From NCBI GenBank assembly GCA_905215845.1, contig CAJMRU010000049.1, forward strand, positions 1 through 6,912: 6,912 bases of DNA, written 5' to 3'. Of the stretch, positions 1 through 5,521 are shown one piece after another. The stretch's first letter is position 1. Every line of letters begins with the position of its first letter. A model generated the notes under the pieces. That model searched no databases and had not been told where the DNA came from. It saw only the letters and a list, made by a program, of their open reading frames with translations. The translations under genes were made by a program, and so were the position numbers. The DNA is from an uncultured bacterium. GTDB taxonomy: Bacteria; Bacillota; Clostridia; TANB77; CAG-508.

Positions 1-32
1 TCTATTACTTTAATCTTTTGTTTTTATATTTT

Positions 33-61
33 ATTATACTTTTTCAATTTTTTCAATACAA
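33..61 (-). promoter_or_regulatory. Possible leftward promoter (weak)
   Basis: On the minus strand, TTGTAT (56-61) is followed by a 17-base spacer and a perfect TATAAT (33-38). The -10 box matches consensus and the spacing is ideal, but the -35 box matches only three of six bases. In DNA this A/T-rich, TATAAT arises easily by chance. It would drive a gene lying to the left of the window, consistent with a new transcription unit starting after the terminator at 122-154. Confidence 0.35.
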
Positions 62-88
62 AAAGCGAAAAAATTTTTGCCTTTTTTG

Positions 89-117
89 GGTGTGTACCAC
101 AACTACACATCTTTTTT
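89..117 (+). terminator. Plus-strand terminator-like hairpin
   Basis: TGTGTA (91-96) pairs with TACACA (104-109) around a 7-base loop. The stem extends outwards by a G-U pair and a G-C pair (89-90 with 110-111), and six T follow at 112-117. In the plus direction this has the shape of an intrinsic terminator. No plus-strand gene is visible to its left within the window, so it may serve a convergent gene outside, or may simply be part of a structured 3' region. Confidence 0.4.
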
Positions 118-121
118 ATGC

Positions 122-154
122 AAAAAAACAGAGCAGAGCGCAACTCTCTACTCC
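122..154 (-). terminator. Rho-independent terminator of the coupling-protein operon
   Basis: Read on the minus strand, GAGTAGAG (153-146) pairs with CTCTGCTC (138-131), with one internal T-G wobble and one more G-T pair at the base (154 with 130), around a 7-base loop. After one G (129) comes a run of seven T (128-122). Stem, loop and T-run all fit an intrinsic terminator. It lies about 80 bases past the stop codon of the coupling protein and is the natural end of the transcription unit that starts near 3268. Confidence 0.85.
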
Positions 155-157
155 ATC

Positions 158-183
158 AGACTATGTATAGCTACTTTTAGTCT
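158..183. repeat. Inverted repeat just before the operon terminator
   Basis: AGACTA (158-163) and TAGTCT (178-183) are perfect inverted copies separated by 14 bases, and the loop contains the small palindrome TAGCTA. In transcription order it directly precedes the terminator at 122-154, giving two stacked hairpins in the 3' untranslated region. Its role is unknown: it could stabilise the mRNA end, be a protein site, or be chance. Confidence 0.35.
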
Positions 184-233
184 TTGTTTACTTTTTCATC
201 TTGCATTTGATTTTTTTTGTTGTAATATAAAAT

Positions 234-1736
234 TTATTCCCCATCTACTGGGCCGAATAATTCATCAAACTTAGCCTCTAATTCTTTTTGTAAATCATAC
301 TCATAAAAATCATCATCCTCTTGTGGCATTATAGGTGCATCATTAAAATCTGATAAATCCACAGTTGGTGATACCTCTTTACTTGCAACTTCTTTTTCAG
401 GTACATCACTTTTGATTTCTTTTTTTGGTTCAAGAATATCATCATCAAATAAATCGTCTAGAGATTCTACTTTCAAATTATCTATTTTTTCTTTTTCTTC
501 ATCTTCTGGAATATATGGATTATATGGATTATATTTTCTCCAAGTTCCTCTATTTTTTTCTCCAATATCATTATGACTAATTTCACAAGCCGCTAATTTT
601 TTTGCCATTGGATGTTTAAAATAATAAAATTTCTGTGCTTTTACAGGTTTTATTCCCTTTTCATAAATTATACACAAATCATTATCCATTCTTCTCAATT
701 CATCTGGTGTCATTAACGCTCTTGCCATTACTTGATCTGATACACTTTTACCTGTTTTCCAATTTTGCTTATCTCTACTTATCGATATACTATCTCTCTC
801 AATGGTTTTTTCTCCTAATGCTTTTGAAAAATATTCCACCGTTTTAAATGAGTTACTTCCTAAAAATACATGTGTATCACAGTTTCCCATTATTGTTTCA
901 TAAGATTTTTCATATACTGCTTCTAACTGATCTATATTTTGCAATATTACACTAAATGATATTTTTCTACTTCTTGATGTTGATATTTTCTTATCAAAGT
1001 CTGGTATTTTACCTATATTTGCAAACTCGTCTAATATAAAATATACTGGTACTTTTAATTTTCCACCATTTTGATCAGCAAAGTCATATAGTTGTTGTAT
1101 CATTTGAGAGAAGAATATTGTTAATAAAAAGTCATATGCTGTATGTGTATCTGAAGAAATTACATATACTGCTGTTTTTTTACTTCCTATTTCTTCAAAA
1201 TCAATTGTATCTGTTGAAGTAAGTTCAGCTATTTCTTTTGAATCAAATTTACCTAATTTTGATTGTAAAGAACTTAATATTGACCCATATGTTTTTTCTG
1301 GAGCTATTTCAATTGATTTATAATTCATTCTTGCTGGATGATCGTATGGTAATTGTGACATCAATTCTGAAAGCAAATTACTTCCACCATTATTATTAGC
1401 TGCTCTTACCAACTCTGCACAACTTGCTAAATTCTGTTCTTCTTCTGGTCTTGTTGCTATTAAAAAATATATCAAAGCTTTTAATAACATTTCTGCCATA
1501 TCATCCCAATATGGATCTGATCCTCCACCTTCTGATTTTTGCCCTTTTACTACTGTATTTGCTATAACGTCCACATCTAATTCTGATGCTATATGCATTA
1601 AAGGATTATATCCATCACTATATTGAGGTCTTACTAAGTTTAGAACTTTTATTTCATAACCATTTTGCTTTAAAAATCCTGCTGTCCTATCATATAGTTC
1701 TCCTTTTGGATCTGTAAATACATATGAACCTAACAT
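234..1736 (-). CDS. ATPase domain and tail of the type IV coupling protein (TraG/VirD4 family)
   Basis: This 500-residue frame is the RecA-like ATPase and all-alpha domain of a VirD4/TraG protein, lacking its P-loop. Visible are FTDPKGELYDRTAGFL (7-22), the family block DGYNPL (41-46), Walker B with Asp236-Glu237 in ILDEFANIGKIPDF, the arginine-bearing strand ISTSRSRK (251-258), LQNIDQL (265-271), and the late MTPDELRRM (342-350) followed by an aromatic strand ending in KHP. From about 411 the tail is strongly acidic (EDEEKEK, DDLFDDD, PQEDDD) and probably extends into the cytoplasm, where such tails may contact substrates or adaptors. The first ATG (1736) has no ribosome binding site, and the frame is open only back to 1790, where a TAG precedes it with no GTG or TTG start between. 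Independent translation is therefore unlikely, and the piece belongs to the gene starting at 2256. Confidence 0.88.
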   Translation of the reverse strand: MLGSYVFTDPKGELYDRTAGFLKQNGYEIKVLNLVRPQYSDGYNPLMHIASELDVDVIANTVVKGQKSEGGGSDPYWDDMAEMLLKALIYFLIATRPEEEQNLASCAELVRAANNNGGSNLLSELMSQLPYDHPARMNYKSIEIAPEKTYGSILSSLQSKLGKFDSKEIAELTSTDTIDFEEIGSKKTAVYVISSDTHTAYDFLLTIFFSQMIQQLYDFADQNGGKLKVPVYFILDEFANIGKIPDFDKKISTSRSRKISFSVILQNIDQLEAVYEKSYETIMGNCDTHVFLGSNSFKTVEYFSKALGEKTIERDSISISRDKQNWKTGKSVSDQVMARALMTPDELRRMDNDLCIIYEKGIKPVKAQKFYYFKHPMAKKLAACEISHNDIGEKNRGTWRKYNPYNPYIPEDEEKEKIDNLKVESLDDLFDDDILEPKKEIKSDVPEKEVASKEVSPTVDLSDFNDAPIMPQEDDDFYEYDLQKELEAKFDELFGPVDGE

Positions 1737-1770
1737 TTGATATGCATTAGGTATTGAATATGAAGCCGAT

Positions 1771-2256
1771 TTACCAGAACCTGATCCGTCCTACAACTAA
1801 CACGTTTACATTTCCTCTTTTATCTACTGGTAAATAATTATCTTCTGCCAATACAATCCCTTTATTTTTATTTAATATTTGATATTGTTCTCCTCCTTGA
1901 CTCCAGTCGCTTGAACCATGTTCAATATCTGAGTATTCATTCTTAGGTGCTGATTTAAATATACCTATAAAAAAGAACAATAAATAAAAAATTGTCGCTA
2001 TACCTAAAATCACTAAATAATCACTAATAATTCCTTCTGAAAATATTTTACCAAAGGTTTGGAAAGGATGCATTATAGAAGTTCCAAATGTTGTTATAAA
2101 TACTTCCAAAAATTTTGTATTTTCTACTAAACTTGCCATAAATTTACTATATGCAATTGGCGCAACAAATACTATGGCAAGAAATATCCATAGTATTCCA
2201 AATATTATAAAATATTTTTTATTTCTTTTTAAAGCTCCTTGTATCTTGTAGTTCAT
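1771..2256 (-). CDS. N-terminal membrane fragment of the type IV coupling protein
   Basis: This 161-residue frame holds the membrane anchor of a VirD4/TraG-like protein. It has a basic cytoplasmic start (RNKK at 11-14), a first membrane helix at about 15-37, a loop of roughly 40 residues, a second helix at about 79-100, then the EHGSSDW and GNVNVLVVG segments that lead into the nucleotide-binding domain. It ends with RIRFW and TAA, residues with no place in the family, because the frame is lost in the Walker A codons. The ribosome site AGGTGGG lies six bases before the ATG at 2256. If made as written, the product would be a two-helix membrane stub without ATPase activity. With the extra base near 1788 removed it is simply the first 156 residues of the full protein. 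Confidence 0.85.
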   Translation of the reverse strand: MNYKIQGALKRNKKYFIIFGILWIFLAIVFVAPIAYSKFMASLVENTKFLEVFITTFGTSIMHPFQTFGKIFSEGIISDYLVILGIATIFYLLFFFIGIFKSAPKNEYSDIEHGSSDWSQGGEQYQILNKNKGIVLAEDNYLPVDKRGNVNVLVVGRIRFW

Positions 2257-2280
2257 TATCTACCCACCTACTCTTTTGTA

Positions 2281-2664
2281 TTATTTTTCATCTATACCAT
2301 AATCTTTGTCTGAGTTATTTTTTGAATATGTTTTTCCTTTTTCTTTCATTTCTTTATATGCTTTCTTAAATGAATTTTTATCTCCAACAGCAATTTCTTT
2401 ACTATTTACTACTCTCAACATAGTATTAGTTTTTGCATCAAATTTACATTCATTATCTATTGCACCAGCCTGTATAACTTGCTCTAATGATTGTGTTATT
2501 TGAGCTTCTAAATCATCTTTTCTTCCTTTACTTTCAACTACAGTATATTCTCCTGGTTTCTTTTTTTCATCTTGCTTATTATTTTCTTTTATTACTTCTT
2601 GAATTACTGCACAAACAATTTCTAATCTCATATTATCATCTTTCTGTGCACTCGGACTCCCCAT
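2281..2664 (-). CDS. Unrecognised 127-aa charged protein in the coupling-protein operon
   Basis: I do not recognise a family. The protein is soluble, very rich in Lys, Glu, Asp and Asn, with no membrane helix or signal peptide and two cysteines (18 and 73). Residues 12-30 and 48-66 look helical and amphipathic. A short TMLRVVNSKEIAVGD stretch may form strands, and the last 30 residues are lysine-rich and probably disordered. Evidence that it is real: a perfect AAGGAGG ribosome site (2674-2680) nine bases before ATG, the stop of the upstream gene lying inside that site, and the coupling-protein gene 24 bases downstream. Another in-frame ATG (residue 12) is possible but has no ribosome site. 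From context it may be an accessory or adaptor of the coupling ATPase; that is inference only. Confidence 0.8.
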   Translation of the reverse strand: MGSPSAQKDDNMRLEIVCAVIQEVIKENNKQDEKKKPGEYTVVESKGRKDDLEAQITQSLEQVIQAGAIDNECKFDAKTNTMLRVVNSKEIAVGDKNSFKKAYKEMKEKGKTYSKNNSDKDYGIDEK

Positions 2665-2678
2665 TTAAAAATTCCTCC

Positions 2679-3206
2679 TTAATTATCCTTTTTGTCTCTA
2701 ATTTCAAAGGCAAAATAAGATTTATATGGTTTCAATTTACATTTTCCTTTTACTTCATTTGTTTTTTCATCATAATATAATACTGGTTTAACTTCTTCTG
2801 TTGTTTCAGGGTCAATTATACAAATTGGCCTTTTTAAATTTGGTGTATATTTTACATCTTTATATTCTGTTTTTTCTTCTGAATATAAACTATTAAATTT
2901 TAATGGCATTGGTTTTTTACTAATAGAAATTTTATTTCCTTCAAGTAAAGCCATATTAACTACCACCCTATCTTTTCCAAATGATAGAATTACTAAATCA
3001 TCTTCATCTTCTGATGGATTATCTACATAAAAAGTCTTTTTAGTTAGTTCTCCTGTGATCTCTTCTGAAAAGTCTAATCTTTGAACTGTATATCTTGGAG
3101 AATCTTTTAAAAATTCTTTTTCTGTTTTATTTATTTGGTATATTACTGTACTCACACCTTTTGGATCTGTTATGCTAAAATGTTTTCCTTGCCACATTTC
3201 CATCAT
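2679..3206 (-). CDS. Unrecognised 175-aa protein, first gene of the coupling-protein operon
   Basis: I cannot assign a family. There is no signal peptide, membrane helix or metal motif. Alternating short hydrophobic stretches (DDLVILSFG, RVVVNMALLEG, RPICIIDPE, KPVLYYDE, SYFAFEIRD) suggest a mostly beta-strand cytoplasmic protein, with an acidic turn SEDEDD at 65-70. It starts at ATG 3206, where GGGGTG (3215-3220) lies eight bases upstream. The next codon is also ATG, and a third Met follows at residue 4, so the exact start could shift by up to three residues. A near-consensus promoter ends about 70 bases upstream. The stop overlaps the ribosome site of the next gene, so the two are very likely translated from one message. 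Neighbour context suggests a partner in the type IV transfer or secretion process, but nothing in the sequence shows the activity. Confidence 0.82.
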   Translation of the reverse strand: MMEMWQGKHFSITDPKGVSTVIYQINKTEKEFLKDSPRYTVQRLDFSEEITGELTKKTFYVDNPSEDEDDLVILSFGKDRVVVNMALLEGNKISISKKPMPLKFNSLYSEEKTEYKDVKYTPNLKRPICIIDPETTEEVKPVLYYDEKTNEVKGKCKLKPYKSYFAFEIRDKKDN

Positions 3207-3224
3207 TTTATTTACACCCCATTT

Positions 3225-3242
3225 CTATGTTTTAATCCATAG
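3225..3242 (-). other. Small hairpin in the operon leader
   Basis: CTATG (3225-3229) and CATAG (3238-3242) can pair around an 8-base loop in the 5' leader, ending five bases upstream of the GGGGTG ribosome site. At five base pairs it is weak; any role in translation control is speculation. Confidence 0.2.
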
Positions 3243-3274
3243 TTTATCTTTAGTATAAAATACCTACAATATAT

Positions 3275-3303
3275 ATTTTACTTGATTTTGCAAGGTTTGT
3301 CAA
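3275..3303 (-). promoter_or_regulatory. Near-consensus promoter of the coupling-protein operon
   Basis: On the minus strand a perfect TTGACA (3298-3303) is followed by exactly 17 bases and TAAAAT (3275-3280), five of six matches to the -10 consensus. Transcription should begin near 3268, giving a leader of about 60 bases before the ATG at 3206. The box lies only 17 bases after the stop of the J-domain gene, and no terminator separates them, so some read-through from upstream is also likely. Repeats across the -35 and spacer suggest a possible regulator site. Confidence 0.82.
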
Positions 3304-3304
3304 G
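3281..3304. repeat. Repeats overlapping the operon promoter
   Basis: On the minus strand CTTGACAAA (3304-3296) and CTTGCAAA (3294-3287) are near-identical direct copies whose starts are ten bases apart, one helical turn. CTTGA (3281-3285) and TCAAG (3300-3304) form a 5-base inverted pair around the spacer. The elements cover the -35 box and most of the spacer, where a repressor would act. They are short and could be coincidental. Confidence 0.35.
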
Positions 3305-3320
3305 ATTCTTTTTATGTAAA

Positions 3321-4196
3321 TCAAATATTTGTATTTCTTGGATTAAAATTTGATATTTCATTTAATTTTTTATATATTTCAATTTCCTCATTTGTTAATT
3401 TTTTTGGTACCATTATTTTTATCTCAGCTACCAAGTCTCCTCTAGTACCTTTTCCTGTTTTGTAACCTTTTCCTGGTATTCTAATCTTCTCCCCACTTTC
3501 TATTCCTTGTGGTATATATACTTTAGTTTCTTCGTCTATTGATTGAACAATTACTCTAGTTCCTAATGCTGCCTCTGATGGTGTTAACATTAAATCTGTA
3601 TATATATCATATCCTTGAAGTTTAAATTTTTTATCATTTTGTATATTTATTTTTATAAATAAATCTCCATTTTTTGCTCCGTTTTTTCCAGGTTTACCTT
3701 GTCCAAGTAATCGTATCTTTTCCCCATCTCTTATTCCTTCAGGAATTGAAACTGAAAAAGTTTTCATGTTTCCATCTATCGTTCTTAAAGATATTTTCTT
3801 TTCTAGTCCATTAAAAGCTTCATATAGTGTAGCTTTTATTTCTGTTTCTACATTTTCTCCTTTAATTGGTGGATTCTTTTCTTTTATTTCTCTTTCTTTA
3901 TTAGAGTTCTTTCCAAAAAACATATTTACTATTGTTTCTTTTCCATTAGGTTTAAATGTATTCTGTCTAAAATTATTCGCATTCCAAATTCTATCATATT
4001 TTCTTTTGGTTGACGGATTTGATAATTTGGTATATGCTTCATTAATATCTTTTATTCTTTCTTCGGCTAAACTATCTCCAACATTTACATCTGGATGATA
4101 TTTTTTAGCTGCATTTCTATAAGCTATTTTTATTTCTTCTAAAGATACTCTACTTGTTTCTAATTCTAAAATTTTGTAATAATCTTTAAAAACCAT
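3321..4196 (-). CDS. Type II (CbpA/DnaJ-like) J-domain co-chaperone without zinc finger
   Basis: A 291-residue Hsp40 that should stimulate the ATPase of DnaK and deliver client proteins in the cytoplasm. Residues 1-71 form a J-domain with the essential HPD at 34-36 and the closing NPSTKRKYD. A polar Asn/Lys-rich linker of about 45 residues replaces the usual Gly/Phe region. From about 117 two DnaJ C-terminal beta domains follow, with VSIPEGIRDGEKIRLLGQG and the parallel VYIPQGIESGEKIRIPGKG. There are no cysteines at all, so the CXXCXGXG zinc modules of true DnaJ are absent. An ATG at 4205 lies directly against the GGGAGG site with no spacing; the ATG at 4196 is nine bases away and is preferred, removing MSQ. 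No CIRCE operator is seen, so HrcA control is not indicated. The gene ends in TGA at the usual family end. The main DnaJ probably lies elsewhere. Confidence 0.93.
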   Translation of the reverse strand: MVFKDYYKILELETSRVSLEEIKIAYRNAAKKYHPDVNVGDSLAEERIKDINEAYTKLSNPSTKRKYDRIWNANNFRQNTFKPNGKETIVNMFFGKNSNKEREIKEKNPPIKGENVETEIKATLYEAFNGLEKKISLRTIDGNMKTFSVSIPEGIRDGEKIRLLGQGKPGKNGAKNGDLFIKINIQNDKKFKLQGYDIYTDLMLTPSEAALGTRVIVQSIDEETKVYIPQGIESGEKIRIPGKGYKTGKGTRGDLVAEIKIMVPKKLTNEEIEIYKKLNEISNFNPRNTNI

Positions 4197-4205
4197 TTGT
4201 GACAT

Positions 4206-4213
4206 CCTCCCTT
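4206..4213 (-). promoter_or_regulatory. Ribosome binding site that fixes the J-domain gene start
   Basis: AAGGGAGG on the minus strand abuts the first ATG (4203-4205) with zero spacing and stands nine bases before the second ATG (4194-4196). The 127-aa gene at 2664 and the D-Ala-D-Ala ligase at 5392 also show nine bases between site and start, which supports 4196 as the true start. Confidence 0.7.
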
Positions 4214-4227
4214 AATTAGGTATGTCC

Positions 4228-4256
4228 ATTATAATATAAAATGAAAAAAAAATCCA
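4228..4256 (-). promoter_or_regulatory. Probable promoter of the J-domain gene
   Basis: A perfect TATAAT (4228-4233) lies 31 bases before the preferred ATG at 4196 on the minus strand, which would give a leader of about 25 bases carrying the ribosome site. A matching -35 is weak: TGGATT, 17 bases upstream, matches TTGACA at three of six positions and overlaps the 3' arm of the upstream terminator hairpin. The position between a terminator and a gene start supports the call more than the -35 does. Confidence 0.45.
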
Positions 4257-4268
4257 TATTTTTATGGA
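4244..4268 (-). terminator. Rho-independent terminator after ddl
   Basis: On the minus strand TCCATA (4268-4263) pairs perfectly with TATGGA (4258-4253) around a 4-base loop, followed by nine T (4252-4244). The stem can be lengthened by a G-T pair and several A-T pairs using the AAAAG just before it. Because A and T runs lie on both sides, it may also work in the plus direction. It lies about 80 bases past the ddl stop and separates the cell-wall genes from the J-domain gene. Confidence 0.85.
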
Positions 4269-4348
4269 CTTTTCTTTATTTTTTTGTAAATTGGGACACA
4301 CAAAATACGAAACAATAATTTATTACTAAACTGTTAATTGTAATAAGT

Positions 4349-5392
4349 TTATAGTGCTAGTTCTATTAATTTATCTAACAACTCACTATATTTTATTCCT
4401 ATACTTTCAAATAATTTAGGATACATACTAATATTAGTAAATCCTGGCAAAGTATTTATTTCATTTATATAAATTTTATTTGTTTTATCTTCAACAAAAA
4501 AATCCACTCTTGATAATCCTTTTCCATCTATTGCTTTAAATGCTTTTACTGCTAATTTTCTTATTTCTTTTGAAATCTCTTCTGGTATTTCTGCTGGTAT
4601 TAATGTTTTTGATTCTTGATTTTTATATTTAGCATCAAAACTATAAAACTCATCCGCTGCTTTTATTTCTCCAACATTTGATGAAATTACATCTTCATTT
4701 CCTAATACTGCACATTCAACTTCTTTTCCGATTATTCCTTCTTCTATTATAACTTTATTGTCAAACTTTGCTGCATATTTTATATATTTTTTTAGTTCTT
4801 CCTCATTTTCTGCTTTGCTAATCCCTACACTTGAACCTGAATTAGATGGTTTTACAAACATAGGGAATTTTAAATTAGTTGTTATTTTTTTTATTAATGA
4901 ATCCATTTTTAATTTTTCTTCATTAAATTTTTTATCTATGTATTTATAATTGTCTCCATCAACTTTTATATATTCATATTTGGCTTGATTTATATTTGCT
5001 CTATCAAATATTATTTTAGTATATGCTTTATCCATACCTATACTTGAAGCTAATACTTTACAGCCAACATATTTTACTCCTAATAATTCAAATAGCCCTT
5101 GTATTGTGCCGTCTTCTCCATATAGACCATGTAAAACTGGAAATATTACATCTAATTTTTTTAATTCTTCCATAATGTTTTCTATTTTTTTCTTATTTTT
5201 TATTTCTTGACCAAATTTAATAGTTTCTTCTGTTTCTAGATATTTATACCATGTTCCTTCTTTCGAAATGTAAATTGGGAAAATTTCATATTTTTCCTTA
5301 TTTAATTCCTTCATTATTGATTTAGCTGACTGAACTGATACTTCATTTTCTGTTGACATTCCACCGAATATAATTCCTAATTTAATTTTCAT
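4349..5392 (-). CDS. ddl: D-alanine--D-alanine ligase
   Basis: This cytoplasmic ATP-grasp enzyme joins two D-alanines for MurF to add to the peptidoglycan precursor. At 347 residues it has normal family length. Visible are the N-terminal GGMSTENEVSVQSA with Glu15, PVLHGLYGEDGTIQG (His88), the ATP-binding VKPSNSGSSVGISK (Lys181), the loop FYSFDAKY ending in Tyr256, SRVDFF (Arg295, Asp297), and the metal-binding INEINTLPGF (Glu311, Asn313). Tyr in the AKY motif is typical of D-Ala-D-Ala specificity; intrinsically vancomycin-resistant D-Ala-D-Lac ligases carry Phe there, so a vancomycin-sensitive wall is predicted. A lysine-rich segment of about 20 residues (about 149-170) precedes the ATP-binding strand and looks like an insertion. 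A GTG at 5398 is in frame but only three bases from AAGGAAG (5402-5408); the ATG at 5392 is nine bases away and preferred. It follows murF by about 130 bases. Confidence 0.96.
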   Translation of the reverse strand: MKIKLGIIFGGMSTENEVSVQSAKSIMKELNKEKYEIFPIYISKEGTWYKYLETEETIKFGQEIKNKKKIENIMEELKKLDVIFPVLHGLYGEDGTIQGLFELLGVKYVGCKVLASSIGMDKAYTKIIFDRANINQAKYEYIKVDGDNYKYIDKKFNEEKLKMDSLIKKITTNLKFPMFVKPSNSGSSVGISKAENEEELKKYIKYAAKFDNKVIIEEGIIGKEVECAVLGNEDVISSNVGEIKAADEFYSFDAKYKNQESKTLIPAEIPEEISKEIRKLAVKAFKAIDGKGLSRVDFFVEDKTNKIYINEINTLPGFTNISMYPKLFESIGIKYSELLDKLIELAL

Positions 5393-5431
5393 TTTCACAC
5401 ACTTCCTTACATAGTTATTATTAGATTGTAA

Positions 5432-5461
5432 ATAATATCTTTGTATAATTTTATATCTTAA
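5432..5461 (-). promoter_or_regulatory. Possible ddl promoter in the murF-ddl gap
   Basis: The roughly 130-base gap between murF and ddl shows no clear terminator. On the minus strand TTAAGA (5456-5461, four of six), 18 bases and TATTAT (5432-5437, five of six) form a plausible weak promoter about 40 bases before the ddl start. Other A/T-rich combinations in the gap are nearly as good, so ddl may equally be co-transcribed with murF. Confidence 0.3.
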
Positions 5462-5521
5462 CTATATAATTTACTTTGTTAAATTTTTGCTTTATATATT
5501 TTAATTCATTTTTTATAACAT

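Larger units (their letters stand above)
1..233. other. Non-coding stretch downstream of the coupling-protein operon
   Basis: No convincing gene was found here. It lies past the stop of the minus-strand coupling-protein gene and holds several dyad elements: an inverted repeat at 158-183, a strong minus-strand terminator at 122-154, a plus-strand hairpin with T-run at 89-117, and an A/T-rich imperfect dyad around 60-87. A possible leftward promoter lies at 33-61. The short plus-strand open frame starting at 77 crosses the terminator and runs into the 3' end of the coupling gene. It has no ribosome binding site and a composition expected of antisense T-rich DNA, so it was not accepted. Confidence 0.6.
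234..2256 (-). pseudogene. VirD4/TraG-type type IV coupling ATPase, split by a 1-base insertion
   Basis: Taken as one gene, 2256 to 234 is 2023 bases, one more than a multiple of three. Dropping the base at about 1788 gives an uninterrupted 673-residue protein with every expected T4CP part in order: two N-terminal membrane helices (about 15-37 and 79-100), Walker A GGSGSGKS (156-163, Lys162), the FTDPKGE strand that follows it in this family, Walker B LDEF (408-411) continuing into ANIGKIPDF, the QNIDQL segment, and an acidic C-terminal tail. Coupling proteins are inner-membrane hexameric ATPases that pass relaxase-DNA or protein substrates to a type IV secretion channel. It is the last gene of a unit with the two unknown genes upstream, 24 bases after the nearer one, with an AGGTGGG ribosome site (2263-2269) six bases before ATG. 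Intact motifs on both sides mean the lesion is very recent, or is a sequence error. Confidence 0.85.

Noticed and set aside
77..274. Plus-strand 65-aa frame
   Set aside because: No ribosome site; it crosses the operon terminator and the 3' end of the coupling gene, with composition typical of antisense T-rich DNA.
234..1736. The 500-residue ATPase frame as an independently translated gene
   Set aside because: Its first ATG has no ribosome site, no other usable start lies between it and the in-frame TAG at 1791-1793, and it lacks the P-loop.
1771..1800. Programmed +1 frameshifting to make the full coupling ATPase
   Set aside because: A rare CGG codon sits at the shift point, but the glycine tRNA on GGA cannot re-pair with GAC after a +1 slip, and no stimulatory structure or site is evident. 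A mutation or read error is simpler.
2306..2780. Two overlapping plus-strand frames opposite the 127-aa and 175-aa genes
   Set aside because: Both are antisense shadows without ribosome sites; the minus-strand genes have strong sites and operon spacing.
3321..3323. Recoding of TGA (genetic code 4)
   Set aside because: The TGA ends the J protein at its expected family length, and tryptophans in the other proteins are encoded by TGG.
4197..4348. CIRCE heat-shock operator before the J-domain gene
   Set aside because: The TTAGCACTC-N9-GAGTGCTAA pattern is absent; the only clear dyad there is the ddl terminator.
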